Made by a program: the position numbers and the translations under genes. A stretch of 64,000 nucleotides of DNA from Diaporthe sp. PMI_573 (lineage: Eukaryota > Ascomycota > Sordariomycetes > Diaporthales > Diaporthaceae): positions 62,001-126,000 of the forward strand of contig JAJTUP010000027.1 of NCBI GenBank assembly GCA_021399435.1, in the 5' to 3' direction. Below the pieces are notes generated by a model, which was not told where the DNA came from, searched no databases, and was given only the letters and a program-made list of their open reading frames with translations. Every line of letters starts with the position of its first letter. Position 1 is the first letter of the stretch. Of the stretch, positions 11,115-21,969 are shown piece by piece.

Positions 11115-12163
11115 ATGGATGCCGCGCGGACAGACACAAATGCAATTGATGCTCACGAAGCCCTGCAGCGTCGGCGTCTGCGCAACCGCGATGCCCAACG
11201 CAGATTCCGACGTAAGCGCATACAGAGAAACCGAGGCTCGACAGGGACCATACTAACGAATCCGTGTCTGGGGTACTAGAGAAGCGGAGCTTAGCGAAGG
11301 CCGCGCGACAGGACAACTCGTTGAGTATCCACGTTGATCATGCCATGCCCGAGGAAGCTGGGCCCCTGGACTCTCCCATTCTGCTGGGCAACTTCCCTGG
11401 GAATTTTCCCTCGAGGCCAACATCCCATCGGAGCGACCCCGCAGTCCTTGACTTGGCTACCTTCGCTACGGGCATTGGCTTGGAGAGTGCCTGCGTGGGG
11501 TGGGAGGCGTGTGCGGCGGCGGCCGACGCGTGGAAGCCTCTTCTTGTCGACGATCTCTCAGGGGCCAGCGCGGCCCAGATGCCAACGTCAGGGGCACAAT
11601 GGACCCACCATCCCCAGGCGCTGGCCTCACCCGCCCGCGCGCCCGCTGAAGAGCCCGCCGACGATGCAGGTGCTTGGATGACGCCGCTACATATGGCGGC
11701 AACCCGAGGCAACAATCGCATCGTCCGCCTTTTGCTAGAAAAGCAGGTCGACCTCAACGAGAAGGACAGTGAAGGTCGTACACCCCTGATGCTTGCTGTG
11801 GCCCAAGGACACGAGGACATTGTGCAGTCTCTGCTGTCTCATGGGGCAGCTGTCGGTCATGAACATGGTACAAAGGATGGTATTAATGCCATTCATCTGG
11901 CAGTCATGTATCGTCGGGAAAGTATCTTGAGGCTTCTTATCGGTCACTCTCCGGATTGCGTGGACAGCTACTCTGCCTGCGGGAGGACCCCTTTGCACAT
12001 TGCCATCGATATCGGCTTCGAGGCTGGTGTAATCTCGCTGCTCCATCACGGCGCAGATCCCAAACGCAAGGCAAAACATGTCACAGACGAAACCCCAGCT
12101 TTAATTCCTTACGCATCGTCAGATGGCTCTCGATTAGGGGATCTTTTTGGCTCCAGCGAGTGA
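11115..12163 (+). CDS. bZIP-basic-region / ankyrin-repeat transcription factor (bANK, TOXE-like)
   Basis: Two exons, 11115-11211 and 11280-12163, encode 326 aa. The 68-bp intron has GTAAGC, an ACTAAC branch point and a CTAG acceptor. The splice joins the halves of a bZIP-type basic region: RRLRNRDAQRRF from exon 1, then RQKR across the junction, with the N-x7-R pattern at about residues 24-32. No leucine zipper follows. After a linker of about 130 residues there are about four ankyrin repeats (residues 165-295: TPLHMAATRG, TPLMLAVAQGHEDIV, AIHLAVMYRRESIL, TPLHIAID). A basic region without a zipper plus ankyrin repeats is the design of TOXE from the HC-toxin cluster and related cluster activators. 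It is the only regulator in the island, so it probably controls it. Starting at 11264, as an unspliced reading would, loses the DNA-binding region. Confidence 0.85.
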
Positions 12164-12470
12164 GATCAATTCGTCACATTCTGTGTCGGTTCATGTTTCT
12201 TATACAATCCTCTGAGCAGACGTTAGAATACACTATATAGAGTTCAGTTGCTATTCTTGCATCTAGATCCCACCTATCCCTTAACAACCCCTAAATGCAT
12301 ATTCAGCTCCTCCTTGATACTAGCATTAATGCACATAAAGCATGAAATGAAATCGCATGTAGCTGTGTCTGCCAGGTTAGTTTGAGTTGAGCTTTCCCAA
12401 TGGCAAAATAGGCTTAACCTTAGCCGACACTTTTCTTGAATTCCAATGACTATATGATCCCGAGCCCAGC
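12164..12470. terminator. Convergent 3' intergenic region
   Basis: About 300 bp between the convergent regulator (+) and SDR (-) genes, somewhat AT-rich. It presumably holds the polyadenylation sites of both. No other feature seen. Confidence 0.4.
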
Positions 12471-13319
12471 TCACGCCTTGAAAATTTTCTCGACAATATC
12501 CAGCCCGCCCAACTTCTTCAAAAACCCGTCAAGGTAGCCAAAGGGCATAAAAGTAGCGAACCACAGCATGGTGGCCGACTCCCCCCTCCAAATGACTGGT
12601 GGCGGTTTCTTCTTGGACAAGTCGCGCACGGTCAATTTGGCCCATTCATCGACGTCCATGCCTTGGCCCACAAAAACTTCCTGACGCAGCGCCTTCTCCA
12701 CCACCTCCTTGGCGGGCTCGTAGATGGAACCCTTGGGGAGTGTCGGTGCCGTGTCGGCGTGGTTGTGTATCAAATTGGACTTGGTCACCGCCGTGCGCAA
12801 GTCGACGACCTGGACGCCAAACGGCTGCATCTCCAGCCGCAGCGTGTCCGAGAGCATCGCAAACGCGGCCTTGGATGCGGTGTAGATGCCTTGCCAGGGG
12901 AGCATGGTGCACGCGCCGACCGATGTGTGGTTGACAACCAGGCCCTTGGACTGAAGAATAAGAGGCATCAGGGCCTGTGTGACGGCGAGGTGCGCCCACA
13001 GGTTCAGGTCGAACAACTCCTTGGCCTTGGCGATGTCGATGTCCACCACGGGCATGAGGAACTCAGCCCCCGCGTTGTTGACCAGCACATCCAGCTTGGA
13101 CACCTTGGAAGTAAGGTCGTCAATGGAGGCCTGGGATGTGACATCCAGTTGGAGGGTCTTAATGCCGCCGACGGCAACGAGGCCCTTCATCTTGGAAGGG
13201 TTGCGAGCAGTCGCGATGACATGGTAGCGACCGGTGTTGTGAAAGGCTTTGGCGAGCGCAGCCCCGATGCCGCCATCTGAGCAGCCGGTGATGAGGACTG
13301 TCTTTTTTTGAGGTGACAT
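12471..13319 (-). CDS. Short-chain dehydrogenase/reductase (AYR1-like)
   Basis: Intronless, 282 aa, a normal length for a classical SDR. The cofactor motif TGCSDGGIG lies at residues 11-19, NNAG at 81-84, catalytic Ser near 133 (HTSVG), and YTASK at 146-150 with the Tyr and Lys. The overall pattern is that of NADP(H) reductases related to yeast 1-acyl-dihydroxyacetone-phosphate reductase, a subgroup often recruited into fungal metabolite clusters for ketone reduction or alcohol oxidation. A TATA-like ATATATTTATTT lies about 60 bp upstream of the ATG on the minus strand. Its place between the regulator and the P450 supports a tailoring role; the substrate is unknown. Long ORFs on the opposite strand are shadows. 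Confidence 0.9.
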   Translation of the reverse strand: MSPQKKTVLITGCSDGGIGAALAKAFHNTGRYHVIATARNPSKMKGLVAVGGIKTLQLDVTSQASIDDLTSKVSKLDVLVNNAGAEFLMPVVDIDIAKAKELFDLNLWAHLAVTQALMPLILQSKGLVVNHTSVGACTMLPWQGIYTASKAAFAMLSDTLRLEMQPFGVQVVDLRTAVTKSNLIHNHADTAPTLPKGSIYEPAKEVVEKALRQEVFVGQGMDVDEWAKLTVRDLSKKKPPPVIWRGESATMLWFATFMPFGYLDGFLKKLGGLDIVEKIFKA

Positions 13320-14337
13320 GATGAGTTCAATTGCCGTCTGGCACTACTGGATGAACCCTTTGCGAGGCGGCCGTTTGAAATAAATATATGGGTTCATGTG
13401 CAACCTCATCTGAGTTGATGTTACGATATTCCTTATGCGGACAAAGAGAAATGAAAAGCAGAAAGTCCCGTGTTGGTTGATCCGTCTATGACAGCCAACA
13501 GTCAGTACCGGAGTAATCTGGGCGTTGTCACCACCCAGGCATTAGCAATCGGCGAAAGGCTCGGTGGGATAATCGAGCCGACCGGGTATTACTCGATGAC
13601 TGGTCATCGTGCTGCGCCACGATAATTCCCATTTTGTGGCGCTCTCCTCGGGTGAGACAGTTACGTCAGATCGTTCCACTGGAGTGCGCCACTGCGACCG
13701 GGCGTGTGGACGTACGGACCCCACTACATCTCACGTACAACAAAGACGAGCACCCTTTGGTTCCGAAGCCAATGCTTCAAGGGCCCGGCTTGAGGGACGG
13801 ACGGCACGGATGCAGCAGTCGTACCTAGGCTGTCAAATTTCTATGATATTCATCTTACTCAAGTGCAACTTGGGGTATTTGGAGCTATCTAGGGTAACGC
13901 ATGGGACCGCCAGCGCCGGTGGGATTTTGGCACGGCAAGGGCACTTGATCCATCAGCCCTAACGCTGGTGACACCCCTTCGATCTTTACTCCAACAACAT
14001 CCTACTCTCATTGAATATTCTTTTTTTTCTCCCACTGGAGCCAGTCCTTGTTTTCCTTTTCTTGCTCTGCAATTGAGGTAAACATTTCAAATCGGCGGGA
14101 ATGCTTACGCCAAGTAGCTGATACCTAGGTGTGTAGCAGGAAATGGGATGCATTGCGAGTCTTCTTGGAGCTAATGCTGTCGAGACCATTTCCCAAGCAT
14201 TCCAGAGATTTTCTTGATACAGGTCATGCTCACATCTCCGATCGCCACAAACACTTTGACATCATACTAATAATGGACGCTTTAAAGTCTGCCCCAGTCC
14301 TGTTATTCACGCTCCTGGTAGTTACGCCATTCTCGGG
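13320..14337. other. Intergenic region between SDR and P450-1
   Basis: About 1 kb without a supportable gene. The part next to 13320 is the SDR promoter and the part next to 14337 is the 3' flank of the P450. Short ORFs here show no domain. Confidence 0.5.
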
Positions 14338-16590
14338 CTAACTCCGAACTCTGACTCTCAACGAGTGACTCCCTTTCGCTGGCATTGGTATGATCATCTC
14401 GCTGTTGCAATCAATGTCTCGCTCTCGTACGGTGTCATACAGCTCTAAGGTCGGCCCATCTTGCCCTTGGTATATGTCGAATCGATTGAGTATCGTCGCC
14501 AGCACCATGCCCATCTCTCTCCTAGCCATGTTCTGCCTGTTGCACCCGACATGTGTGTCGTTAGTTACCTTGATTTGTACGTACTGGCCATGCTGAGCAC
14601 CGGACATGAAATTCAACGGAACAAGGGACACGTACCCAACACAATTTCTTGAGCCTCGGGAAAACCCAATAAATGCTCGAAGGTTCGACTTGGGGTTCTC
14701 GATCCATCTCTCTGGGTGCCACTCTTGAGGGGTTTCAAAGGCAGCAGGGTCAGAATGCATGGTCAAAGTGGTCATACTTGTCCACGTGCCTGGGGGGAGT
14801 ACAAAGCCTTTGGACCCTGGCTTCTGAGGATAGACGATTGGCTCGTCGGGAGAAATGCGGTGCATACGAGACACCACACCAGGATGAAGACGTAGCGTCT
14901 CTTGGATCACGGCGTTGAAGTAAACAAGATTTTCCACTTCTGCAAAGGATGGGATCCTGCTCTTATCTGGCACCGCAGATTGAACCTCGGCCCGTACTTT
15001 GGCGAACCAGGAGGGGTGCTTCAGGAGCTCAAATAATGTGGCCGTCAGAGTATATGCTGTTTGTGACATCTTTGTATCAGCTGGGTGTCTCACATAACCA
15101 AGAGTCTTATTTCAACATCTCATTATGTGCTGATTAAAAGCGGTGAATACAGACCAGTTGTCCCCTCCCCAGCCAGACCGATCAGCTGGGCATCATGCGC
15201 CATTCTTGCATCGGTCTTTTCTTCGAGAGGAAGTGAGCTGCTCAAAATACCCTCGAAAATGGTGTTTTTGATATCATTCGGATTTGGCGAATTTCGTATC
15301 TGGCGGACCCGATTGATCCACCACTGCGGCTTGCTCATTAGCCCCCAAATTTCCATGCGCAAGAAGAATGGATGACACGCACCGACTGCTTTTCTGCCAT
15401 TTCTGCCAAATTTGGCACGAATATCTTGAAAATTGAGGGGGGCAGGTTGTTGACAACTCTCATCAGATAGGGTATGTGGGCGAACGCATGGTTCAGCTTG
15501 AAGTAGATCTCGGTCGAGGTGAAATAAGCCTCGCCCCAGTCATCTTCGTCCAAGAAATGGAAGCAGTCGCCAAATGCGTAGGTGGTGATGATATCGCTCG
15601 CGTATGCTTTGAAAATGGTGTGCATGTGTAGGATTTTGCCCTCCTTCCCAGCATGGTGTGTCCATCTCGCGAGCATCTTTTCAAGCTTCTCTCTGATGGT
15701 TGGCTCCACTCGGCGTATACTGGCATTTGAGAAGAAGCCGTTGATGCTGTTTCTACGAATGCGGTGCTTTTGATGATTTGTGGTAGCAACAATGGAATTT
15801 GGAGCTGAGAAATAAGTCAGTATATGGTGAAACACTTCGACCTCAGATCGGTTGCAAAGACGTCTTGAAGCTTACTCCCTGTCCTTTGTCCAACCATTAC
15901 CGGTTTATCGGTCTTTCTACCCGTCTGAGGGAAGATGGAATCGATGAAATTTACATCGTTGAAATGCACCTCTTCAGGGTTGACACGAACAGCTGGACCT
16001 ACAAAGCATTATTAGCACATGCTTCGAAATTCAAGTTGCATTGGGACTGCCCAGACGAGGTGGGTACCTGCGTATCTAGACCTACCATATAGAGTGTGCA
16101 GTTGCTTGATGCGTTTGAAATACTGCCCCCCCAGCACCACATCGTAGTAGAATTCATACCACCAACCCATGGCTATAATGTAATTATTAGAAATAGAGAC
16201 ATTTCATTATTGCTGTCTGCCTGTGGAATCTGAAGGCCTTACCAGCTAACTTGGGGCCGGGAACATTTGCGAGAGGGTGCAGAGTTACTACAAGCTCGTC
16301 TGTCATCAGCTCGTTATCTGTGGGAAGCGCTGCCAAAAGACCTCGCTCAAGTGGGCATGTGGTTCAAGGAGTGATGACGTACTCCTGTATAGCGCCAGGC
16401 ATATCCCTCGTATGAGCCAGGCTAGTACAACGGTGTAGCACGCTCGCCATATTAACTTGTAGGCATCCCAATCCTTCTCGCTATTGAGGTTCAGTTTCAC
16501 CGACAAAAGCCAATCTTGAAGGGCAATGGTTCCCGTCTGAAAGTTCATTGTGCTAAGGGCCCGGACTGGGTAGTGGAGCCAACAATTCAA
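14338..16590 (-). CDS. Cytochrome P450 (P450-1) with a 1-nt frameshift
   Basis: Eight exons: 16590-16383, 16287-16242, 16172-16086, 15998-15876, 15804-15383, 15329-15155, 15056-14636, 14536-14338. All seven introns are GT-AG, 53-99 bp. The product would be about 559 aa with an N-terminal membrane anchor (YKLIWRACYTVVLAWLIRGI), the Pro-rich hinge, I-helix LAGEGTTAYTL, QETLRLHPG (ExxR) and heme loop FSRGSRNCVG with Cys near residue 492. Exon 2 is anomalous: HPLAN and FPGPKLA, normally continuous in this family, lie in different frames, so a CCCC run at 16258-16261 seems one base too long. No alternative acceptor fixes it because a TAA lies upstream in the second frame. It is a recent pseudogene, an assembly error, or a short form starting at the internal ATG before FPGPK. 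The second in-frame Met at 16548 is another possible start. Presumed ER-bound oxidase of the cluster product. Confidence 0.82.
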
Positions 16591-17590
16591 TTTCTAATCG
16601 CTCGGCTCGAATGGGAAACAAAGCTTTGGCACTCTGCCCTCGAAATTCCAAGTCGATAGCTTGAATTTATCCCACAATCCAGGAAAATGATGGATGCACA
16701 CAATGATGGCCAGGCTATGGAAAAGTGGCACTCCGCGGTCAATCACGCCTTGCGTGCGTGCGTGTTCGATATGGGCATGCAAATGCGGTCATGGTCTGCC
16801 TGATGACAAACGTTGATTAGCTGCCCAGGGTGTTATGCATCTCTTACCCACCCTTATGCGCCCATTACTGTAGTAGTGTAATGATTACATGCAGCCTTAC
16901 GGTAACATGTTCCTGCTGCCCCACTGTTGCTGCCAAGCAGAAGTACCAACAGTACGTACCTAAGCTAAAGTGGCCACGATGCATACTATGCGAAGCATTC
17001 CAAACAGTCTCTCTGATGCAAAGAATCTGTTGCATTTCACGACACACGGCACCTGCACTGTAGAGCCTGGCCAGATTGCTCCATGAGTTTTCATTTTGGA
17101 CTAGCCTGATACTAGTGGTCAGGCGCTGGAGGCAGTGAGGATAGAGGCTAGGATTAGCTCCACGCCAACCCCCACGTGGGCAGCGGCAAGGCTGAGAGGC
17201 TGAGGCGAACAAACTGCAACTTGCTCTGCCACTTGCTCTTCTACTCAGCAGGGCCCGGTGACAGTTCGTAAGCCTCTCGAGGAGGAATGCCTGACTTGGC
17301 CCCCTACCATCTCGCTCGCTCCGGAGGATTGCAAGCGGCGAAGGATTCCAAGGCGTTACGGGCGAAGGATCAAAAGCTGGTTGCTGAAAGGCGTTGGCCT
17401 TGAGGGCACAGTCTCGGGGGAGAGAAGCGATGGGATTAGAAGCAGAAAACAAATAAATAACAGCGGACAGCATGGCTGTTCTGGAATTCACGATGGCGCT
17501 TCTCTGTGTGCCAATCAAAATATCTTCCAAATTGCCCAAATTCACTAGGCAAAGTGCAATCCAACAACCATCGAAGAACAACGATTCGCC
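16591..17590. promoter_or_regulatory. Divergent promoter region between P450-1 and the FAD oxidase
   Basis: 1 kb separates the starts of the two divergent genes, so regulation may be shared. A 267-codon antisense frame crosses it but has no recognisable domain and overlaps the oxidase start, so I do not accept it as a gene. Confidence 0.5.
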
Positions 17591-19429
17591 ATGCATCTCG
17601 GTCGCGTGACGGTAGCTGCTGTGGCTGCTTTCGAAGCATCTGCAGTGCGCGCATCTGCACTCTATCAAGCTAATGCATCTTCAGATGCATGCCGTGCTCT
17701 GCCGGGCGACAGAGCATGGCCCACGTCCCGGGACTGGTCACGACTCAATTCGACCATCGGTGGCCGGCTGATCCGCGGTGCCCCCTTGGCAGAGCCCTGC
17801 TACTCCCCGACAGTGGACGAGACCCGGCCTGCATGCAGAGAGTTGCAGCAAGAATGGGCTGACACTGAAACTTAGTGAGGCTGACCTGTCTTCTATCACA
17901 CTTCCCGCCGTGTCACACAAAGCGAAGAAGAATAATTACTGACTCAAGACAAAAGCTACACGAACCCCGTCAATGTCATGTCGCCCTACTGGCTCAACAA
18001 CACCTGCCCGCCGTTCCCTGGCCTTTCAGTGGATGCCAACTCGCCCTGCACTATGGGTAACCTGGCAAGTTATGCCATTAATGTGGATGGACCTGAAACT
18101 GCCATAGCCGGCCTTCGCTTCGCCCAAGAGCACAATATCCGACTGTCGATCAAAAACACGGGACACGATTACATCGGTCGGTCAAATGGGAAAGGGTCGC
18201 TGGCTCTATGGACCCATAACCTCAAACAGGCAACTGTAATCAAGAATTACAATACGTCTGACTACAATGGCCCAGTTCTCAAAGCCGGTGCCGGGGTCCA
18301 ATTCTTTGAGGCATACCAGGCAGTGGCTGCCCAAGGCTATCGCGTCGTCGGCGGGTTCTGTCCAAGCGTGGGCTTGGTCGGCGGCTACACGCAGAGTGGT
18401 GGCTATGGACCCCTTTCGTCCGCCTACGGCCTCGGCGCCGATAACGCACTTGAGTTCGAGGTCGTCACCGTCGACGGACGCCACCTGGTAGCGTCACGCA
18501 CCGAGAACGCTGACCTATACTGGGCGCTCAGCGGGGGCGGTGGCGGCAACTACGCGGTGGTTCTGTCGCTGACTGCCAGGATCCATGCCGATGGCCAGGT
18601 GGCTGGCGCTTCCCTGTCCTTTAACGATGATGATGACGATAAATTCTGGGCAGGCGTCGCAGCTTTCAACGCCCGTCTGGTCGAAATCAACACCATTCCC
18701 CGCCTTACCGTCTCTTGGAGCATCAGCAACGCGGGCTTCGCTATCGAGGTAGCCACGCTGCCGGACGGGCGGCAATCTGACATGCAGACCGCGCTGCAGC
18801 CCTTCCTCGACGACCTCGACCGACTCAACGTGACACTATCCGCGTTTAATGTGACTGAGCTCCCAGGCTTCTATGAACACTATAACTATTACACGTTTCC
18901 GCCCGAGGTCTACGGCACCAACAACTCTCTGGCCGGACGGTTAATCCCAGCCAGCACGGCGCGCGATAACCTGACGGCGCTTGTGGATGCCTATCGCGCA
19001 ATCAGGAATGATCCGGGCTACTCAAACATTCTCATCAGTGGGACCTCTCTCAACGTCAGCCATGAAAGCGTCGGCAACACGGCCGGTTCCAACGCTGTCC
19101 TGCCGGCATGGAGAGATGCCTTGTACACCATGAACCTTGCCATCATCTTCCCACCAGACTCCTCTTCCGACTTTCTAGTGGACGTCCAAGCCAAATTGAA
19201 CGAGTGGCAGGCCTTATTCAACCCATTGTCTCCCGGCGGAGGAGGATATATGAACGAATGCACTTTCGACAATCCCAGTTGGAAGGAAGACTACTTTGGA
19301 GTCAACTATGAACGTCTGCTGAACATCAAAGAGACATGGGACCCTAACTTTGCTCTTTGGCAACATACCTCGGTTGGAACAGACGCTTACTGGGAAGTCA
19401 AAGGAGACGGGAGACTTTGTCGCATTTGA
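17591..19429 (+). CDS. Secreted FAD-linked oxidoreductase, berberine-bridge-enzyme type
   Basis: Two exons, 17591-17874 and 17956-19429 (81-bp intron GTGAGG...AAAAG with a CTGAC branch), encode 585 aa. A signal peptide covers roughly residues 1-22. The FAD-binding PCMH domain has GHDYIGRSNGKGSL with His near 165 and GGFCPSVGLVGGYTQSGGYG with Cys near 230. These are the two residues that make bicovalent 8-alpha-histidyl and 6-S-cysteinyl flavin in this family. The C-terminal BBE segment is present (YMNECTF... NYERLLNIKETWDPN... DGRLCRI). Several N-glycosylation sequons (NNT, NVT) fit passage through the secretory route. Fungal relatives in polyketide clusters, such as solanapyrone synthase, oxidise alcohols or drive oxidative cyclisation. 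The substrate here is unknown. An acidic DDDDDDK run lies near 18628. Confidence 0.92.
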
Positions 19430-19998
19430 TCCGCAGTCCTGGGGCTAGGCTTCACCTGCACATGAAAGACACTACCCTCACGGGTTTTATTGGTTCGAAC
19501 ACATTCCTCATACGCGAGCGCCTAGGCACGCAGACCTTTTTTCTTTTCTTTATTCTGAAAGAATGCCATCTCGTCAATTTCTTTCTTTTTGCAGGCTGTT
19601 CTCAGGGGAAGTTGGGGAGTGGGAGTGAAGAGCCCCAATGAGGCAGTTCTTTCTATTCTCTTGTCACATCTACGTGTATACACGGATTATAAGGTACGGC
19701 TGATGCGAGTTTTATTAGAAACTACTAGACTTCCAGAGGATATACATAGAGGAGAAGACCCGCGCTCGCAACTAAACATATAGATCTCAACAAATATTTA
19801 GATTCGTCTACCCAAGTGTTTGGCCTCTGTACCCAAGTACTGCTGCTGTTAAAATCAGGGCTTCGGCCACAACATGTATGCAGGAAAAGTGACTCTGAGG
19901 AAAAGGTTCACCAGGTTTCTAGAGCCAATATCATGACGGCATTCCTCATAGCAACAGCCAGTTCTTTTCTCCATTCCTCGACTTCGGAATGGATATAT
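19430..19998. terminator. Convergent 3' region between FAD oxidase and hydrolase
   Basis: About 570 bp between two convergent genes, with AT-richer patches. No ORF supported. It should contain both polyadenylation regions. Confidence 0.4.
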
Positions 19999-21059
19999 CT
20001 ACGCTACCTCACTTCTCCGCGCCGAGTCCAGGAATCTAATCATTTCTTTCCTGATGTTGACGGAATCCTTCGCAGATAAAATCGACATGTGACCCGCACC
20101 GCGTGCCCAATAGAGCTTCTTGGGACCGCTCAAGCTATCGTACACCTCTTGCTGATCCGCTGGCAAGGAGATGTCGTCGAGCTCGGGGATCACCATTAGC
20201 GTGGGCACCTGCAGGAGATCCCTGAGAAGCTCCTTTGGGCGAAACAACGCCAGCTTGTGATAACTTTGCAGCGTGATGCGATCGCGAAAGTTGGGATGGC
20301 CATGCTCGATAGCGGATCGCATGAGCAGGGCCGCCTCTTTCCCCCCAGCCCCCCCCGAGCCGGCGAATCCGGCCGGGTTCTCTCCTTTGCTGTTAAAGGG
20401 GGGAAGTTCAAATGGTGCGTTGCCTCTGAGCTGCGATTGTCGGTCTTTCATGAGCTTTTGAAAGAGGGTCCTCCTCTTGTCGGCCCTGATGTAGCTGAAC
20501 AAGGGACAGACCATGATTAATGCGGCAATGCGTGTGTCGATTGTTGCGGCGACACCGCTCAAGGCCGCCCCCATCGACATGCCCCAGAGGATGATCTCTC
20601 TAGGATTGACGGTTGGGAGCGTCATCACGTAGCTCACCACGTCTACGGTGCGTGCTAATCAGCAGGGGACCATATTGAGTGAGCTGGAGAGACAGGTATT
20701 TACCAGAGATGTCTTGCGCCATTTGCGCGGGGTCAATTTGGTTTCTAGGTTTTCCCTCGCTGCCTCCCACGCTCCTGCAGTCGTACAAGAGAACATTGTA
20801 CCCTGCTGAATGGAAGGCTTCCGCAGTCTCATCGAGGCTCATTTCTTTGATACAGTTCATCTAAAAGGGCGTTAGAACTCTAGAGAAACGAAAGAAAGAA
20901 GAAAGGAAAAAAAATGAAAGTAGACTGCGAGGAACCTACCCCATGTGTCATGATAATCGCAGGCGCTGGTCCAGTAACCTCGTATAGCAACGCATCAAGT
21001 TTGATGCCATCAATAGTGTGGCACTTCACAGTCCGACAGTGTTGGCTTTGCGAACCCAT
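19999..21059 (-). CDS. Alpha/beta-hydrolase, af380-like polyketide transferase/hydrolase family
   Basis: Three exons, 21059-20940, 20860-20704 and 20642-19999 (introns GTAGGT...TTTTAG and GTAAAT...CGTAG), give 306 aa. After a short beta-rich start the sequence has APAIIMTHG (oxyanion-hole side), NCIKEM, VLLYDCRSVGGSEGKPR, and the nucleophile elbow WGMSMG with Ser near 115. The acid is probably Asp248 in PELDDIS and the base His277 in GAGHMS. The pattern NCxKEM / PR..DP / WG.S matches fungal HR-PKS partners such as the fumagillin polyketide transferase, which moves an ACP-bound chain to an alcohol. The PKS here has no thioesterase, and this gene is its divergent neighbour (910 bp between starts), so it is the best candidate for chain release by hydrolysis or esterification. 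Poly-Gly/Ala (GSGGAGG) marks a flexible lid loop. Confidence 0.88.
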
Positions 21060-21969
21060 TCTGGATGTTTGGTTCTCCAGTCATCAAGGAAATTGCAAAA
21101 GTAGGCAGAACGTGAAGGTGTGAAGTCCGAATACAAGTTGCGCAGACGTTTTCAATTGAAGACTGTCATGGTCGAGAGACACATCCGTGATTTTTGTCGC
21201 GTTTACCGTGAGGAAATAATTGCCACGTGATCTTGGTTTCCCACTAACATTCTGATCCAGAATGGCGCATACAGACTGGGCCCATCAATTCCTCTATCTG
21301 GTTACCTTAAGGTAAACATAATCGGTATGACATTGCCTAATACAATAATTACATTTGGAATCATCTTTTGTGATCTCCCAAAAAGTGGAAAATGAGTCAA
21401 AGCTGGCCTAATGAGCTGTCTCAAACCGCAACTGTGCCATGGCTCGGCAAGCAGAGGATAATAACACCTGCATATGTAATGCGACGGTGACCGCAGTTGC
21501 TTATGCCCAAGATGACATCTAGCAGAAGACACAATATTCCGCAACATGACACCTAAATATCTCCGCGACCTCTTTTGTTTATCGCACCAGTCCGGTGACG
21601 ATGGTTGCATGACGGCATCTGCATGACGGCAATTGATGAGCGGGAACGGCAGCGAGGAAGTGTAGATTGCTGATAAGGACTTCACGATTTTGTGAGTGAT
21701 AGTCGCGCACCGTATTCGGAGACAGTTTGCATTGCAGATGGCCTCGCAATATCATGCCAAGGGGGGGGGGGCAAGGGCGTGTAGTATAAACACTGCAGCT
21801 TTTGAAATGCTGTTTTGCAACATATAGCCGTCTTATAAATAAGGCCGCTGAATGCAGTTTGACACAACTCAAGTCATCTGATATTGCCAAATAACACACT
21901 TCAGCATATCAGAGCACGACACATCCCGTTGCCGACTCTTAACCCCGCCGTGCCATCTTCTAAATCAAC
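21060..21969. promoter_or_regulatory. Divergent promoter region of hydrolase and PKS
   Basis: 910 bp between the two ATGs. TATA-like TATAAATAAGG lies at about 21835-21845, about 130 bp before the PKS start, and another TATAAA lies near 21785. A run of ten G (21761-21770) is present. No regulator site could be assigned with confidence. Confidence 0.55.

Noticed and set aside
12599..13280. Plus-strand ORFs of 111-205 codons opposite the SDR gene
   Set aside because: They are shadows of the GC-rich SDR coding frame, without domains.
16865..17668. 267-codon minus-strand ORF between P450-1 and the FAD oxidase
   Set aside because: It overlaps the start of the oxidase on the other strand, has no recognisable domain, is Cys/Ser/Arg-rich as expected of a frame shadow, and occupies the divergent promoter.
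21060..21969. Tox-box (ATCTCNCGNA) for the TOXE-like regulator in the PKS promoter
   Set aside because: ATCTCCGCGA near 21555 resembles it but has GC where CG is required. No perfect site was found by eye, so none is annotated.
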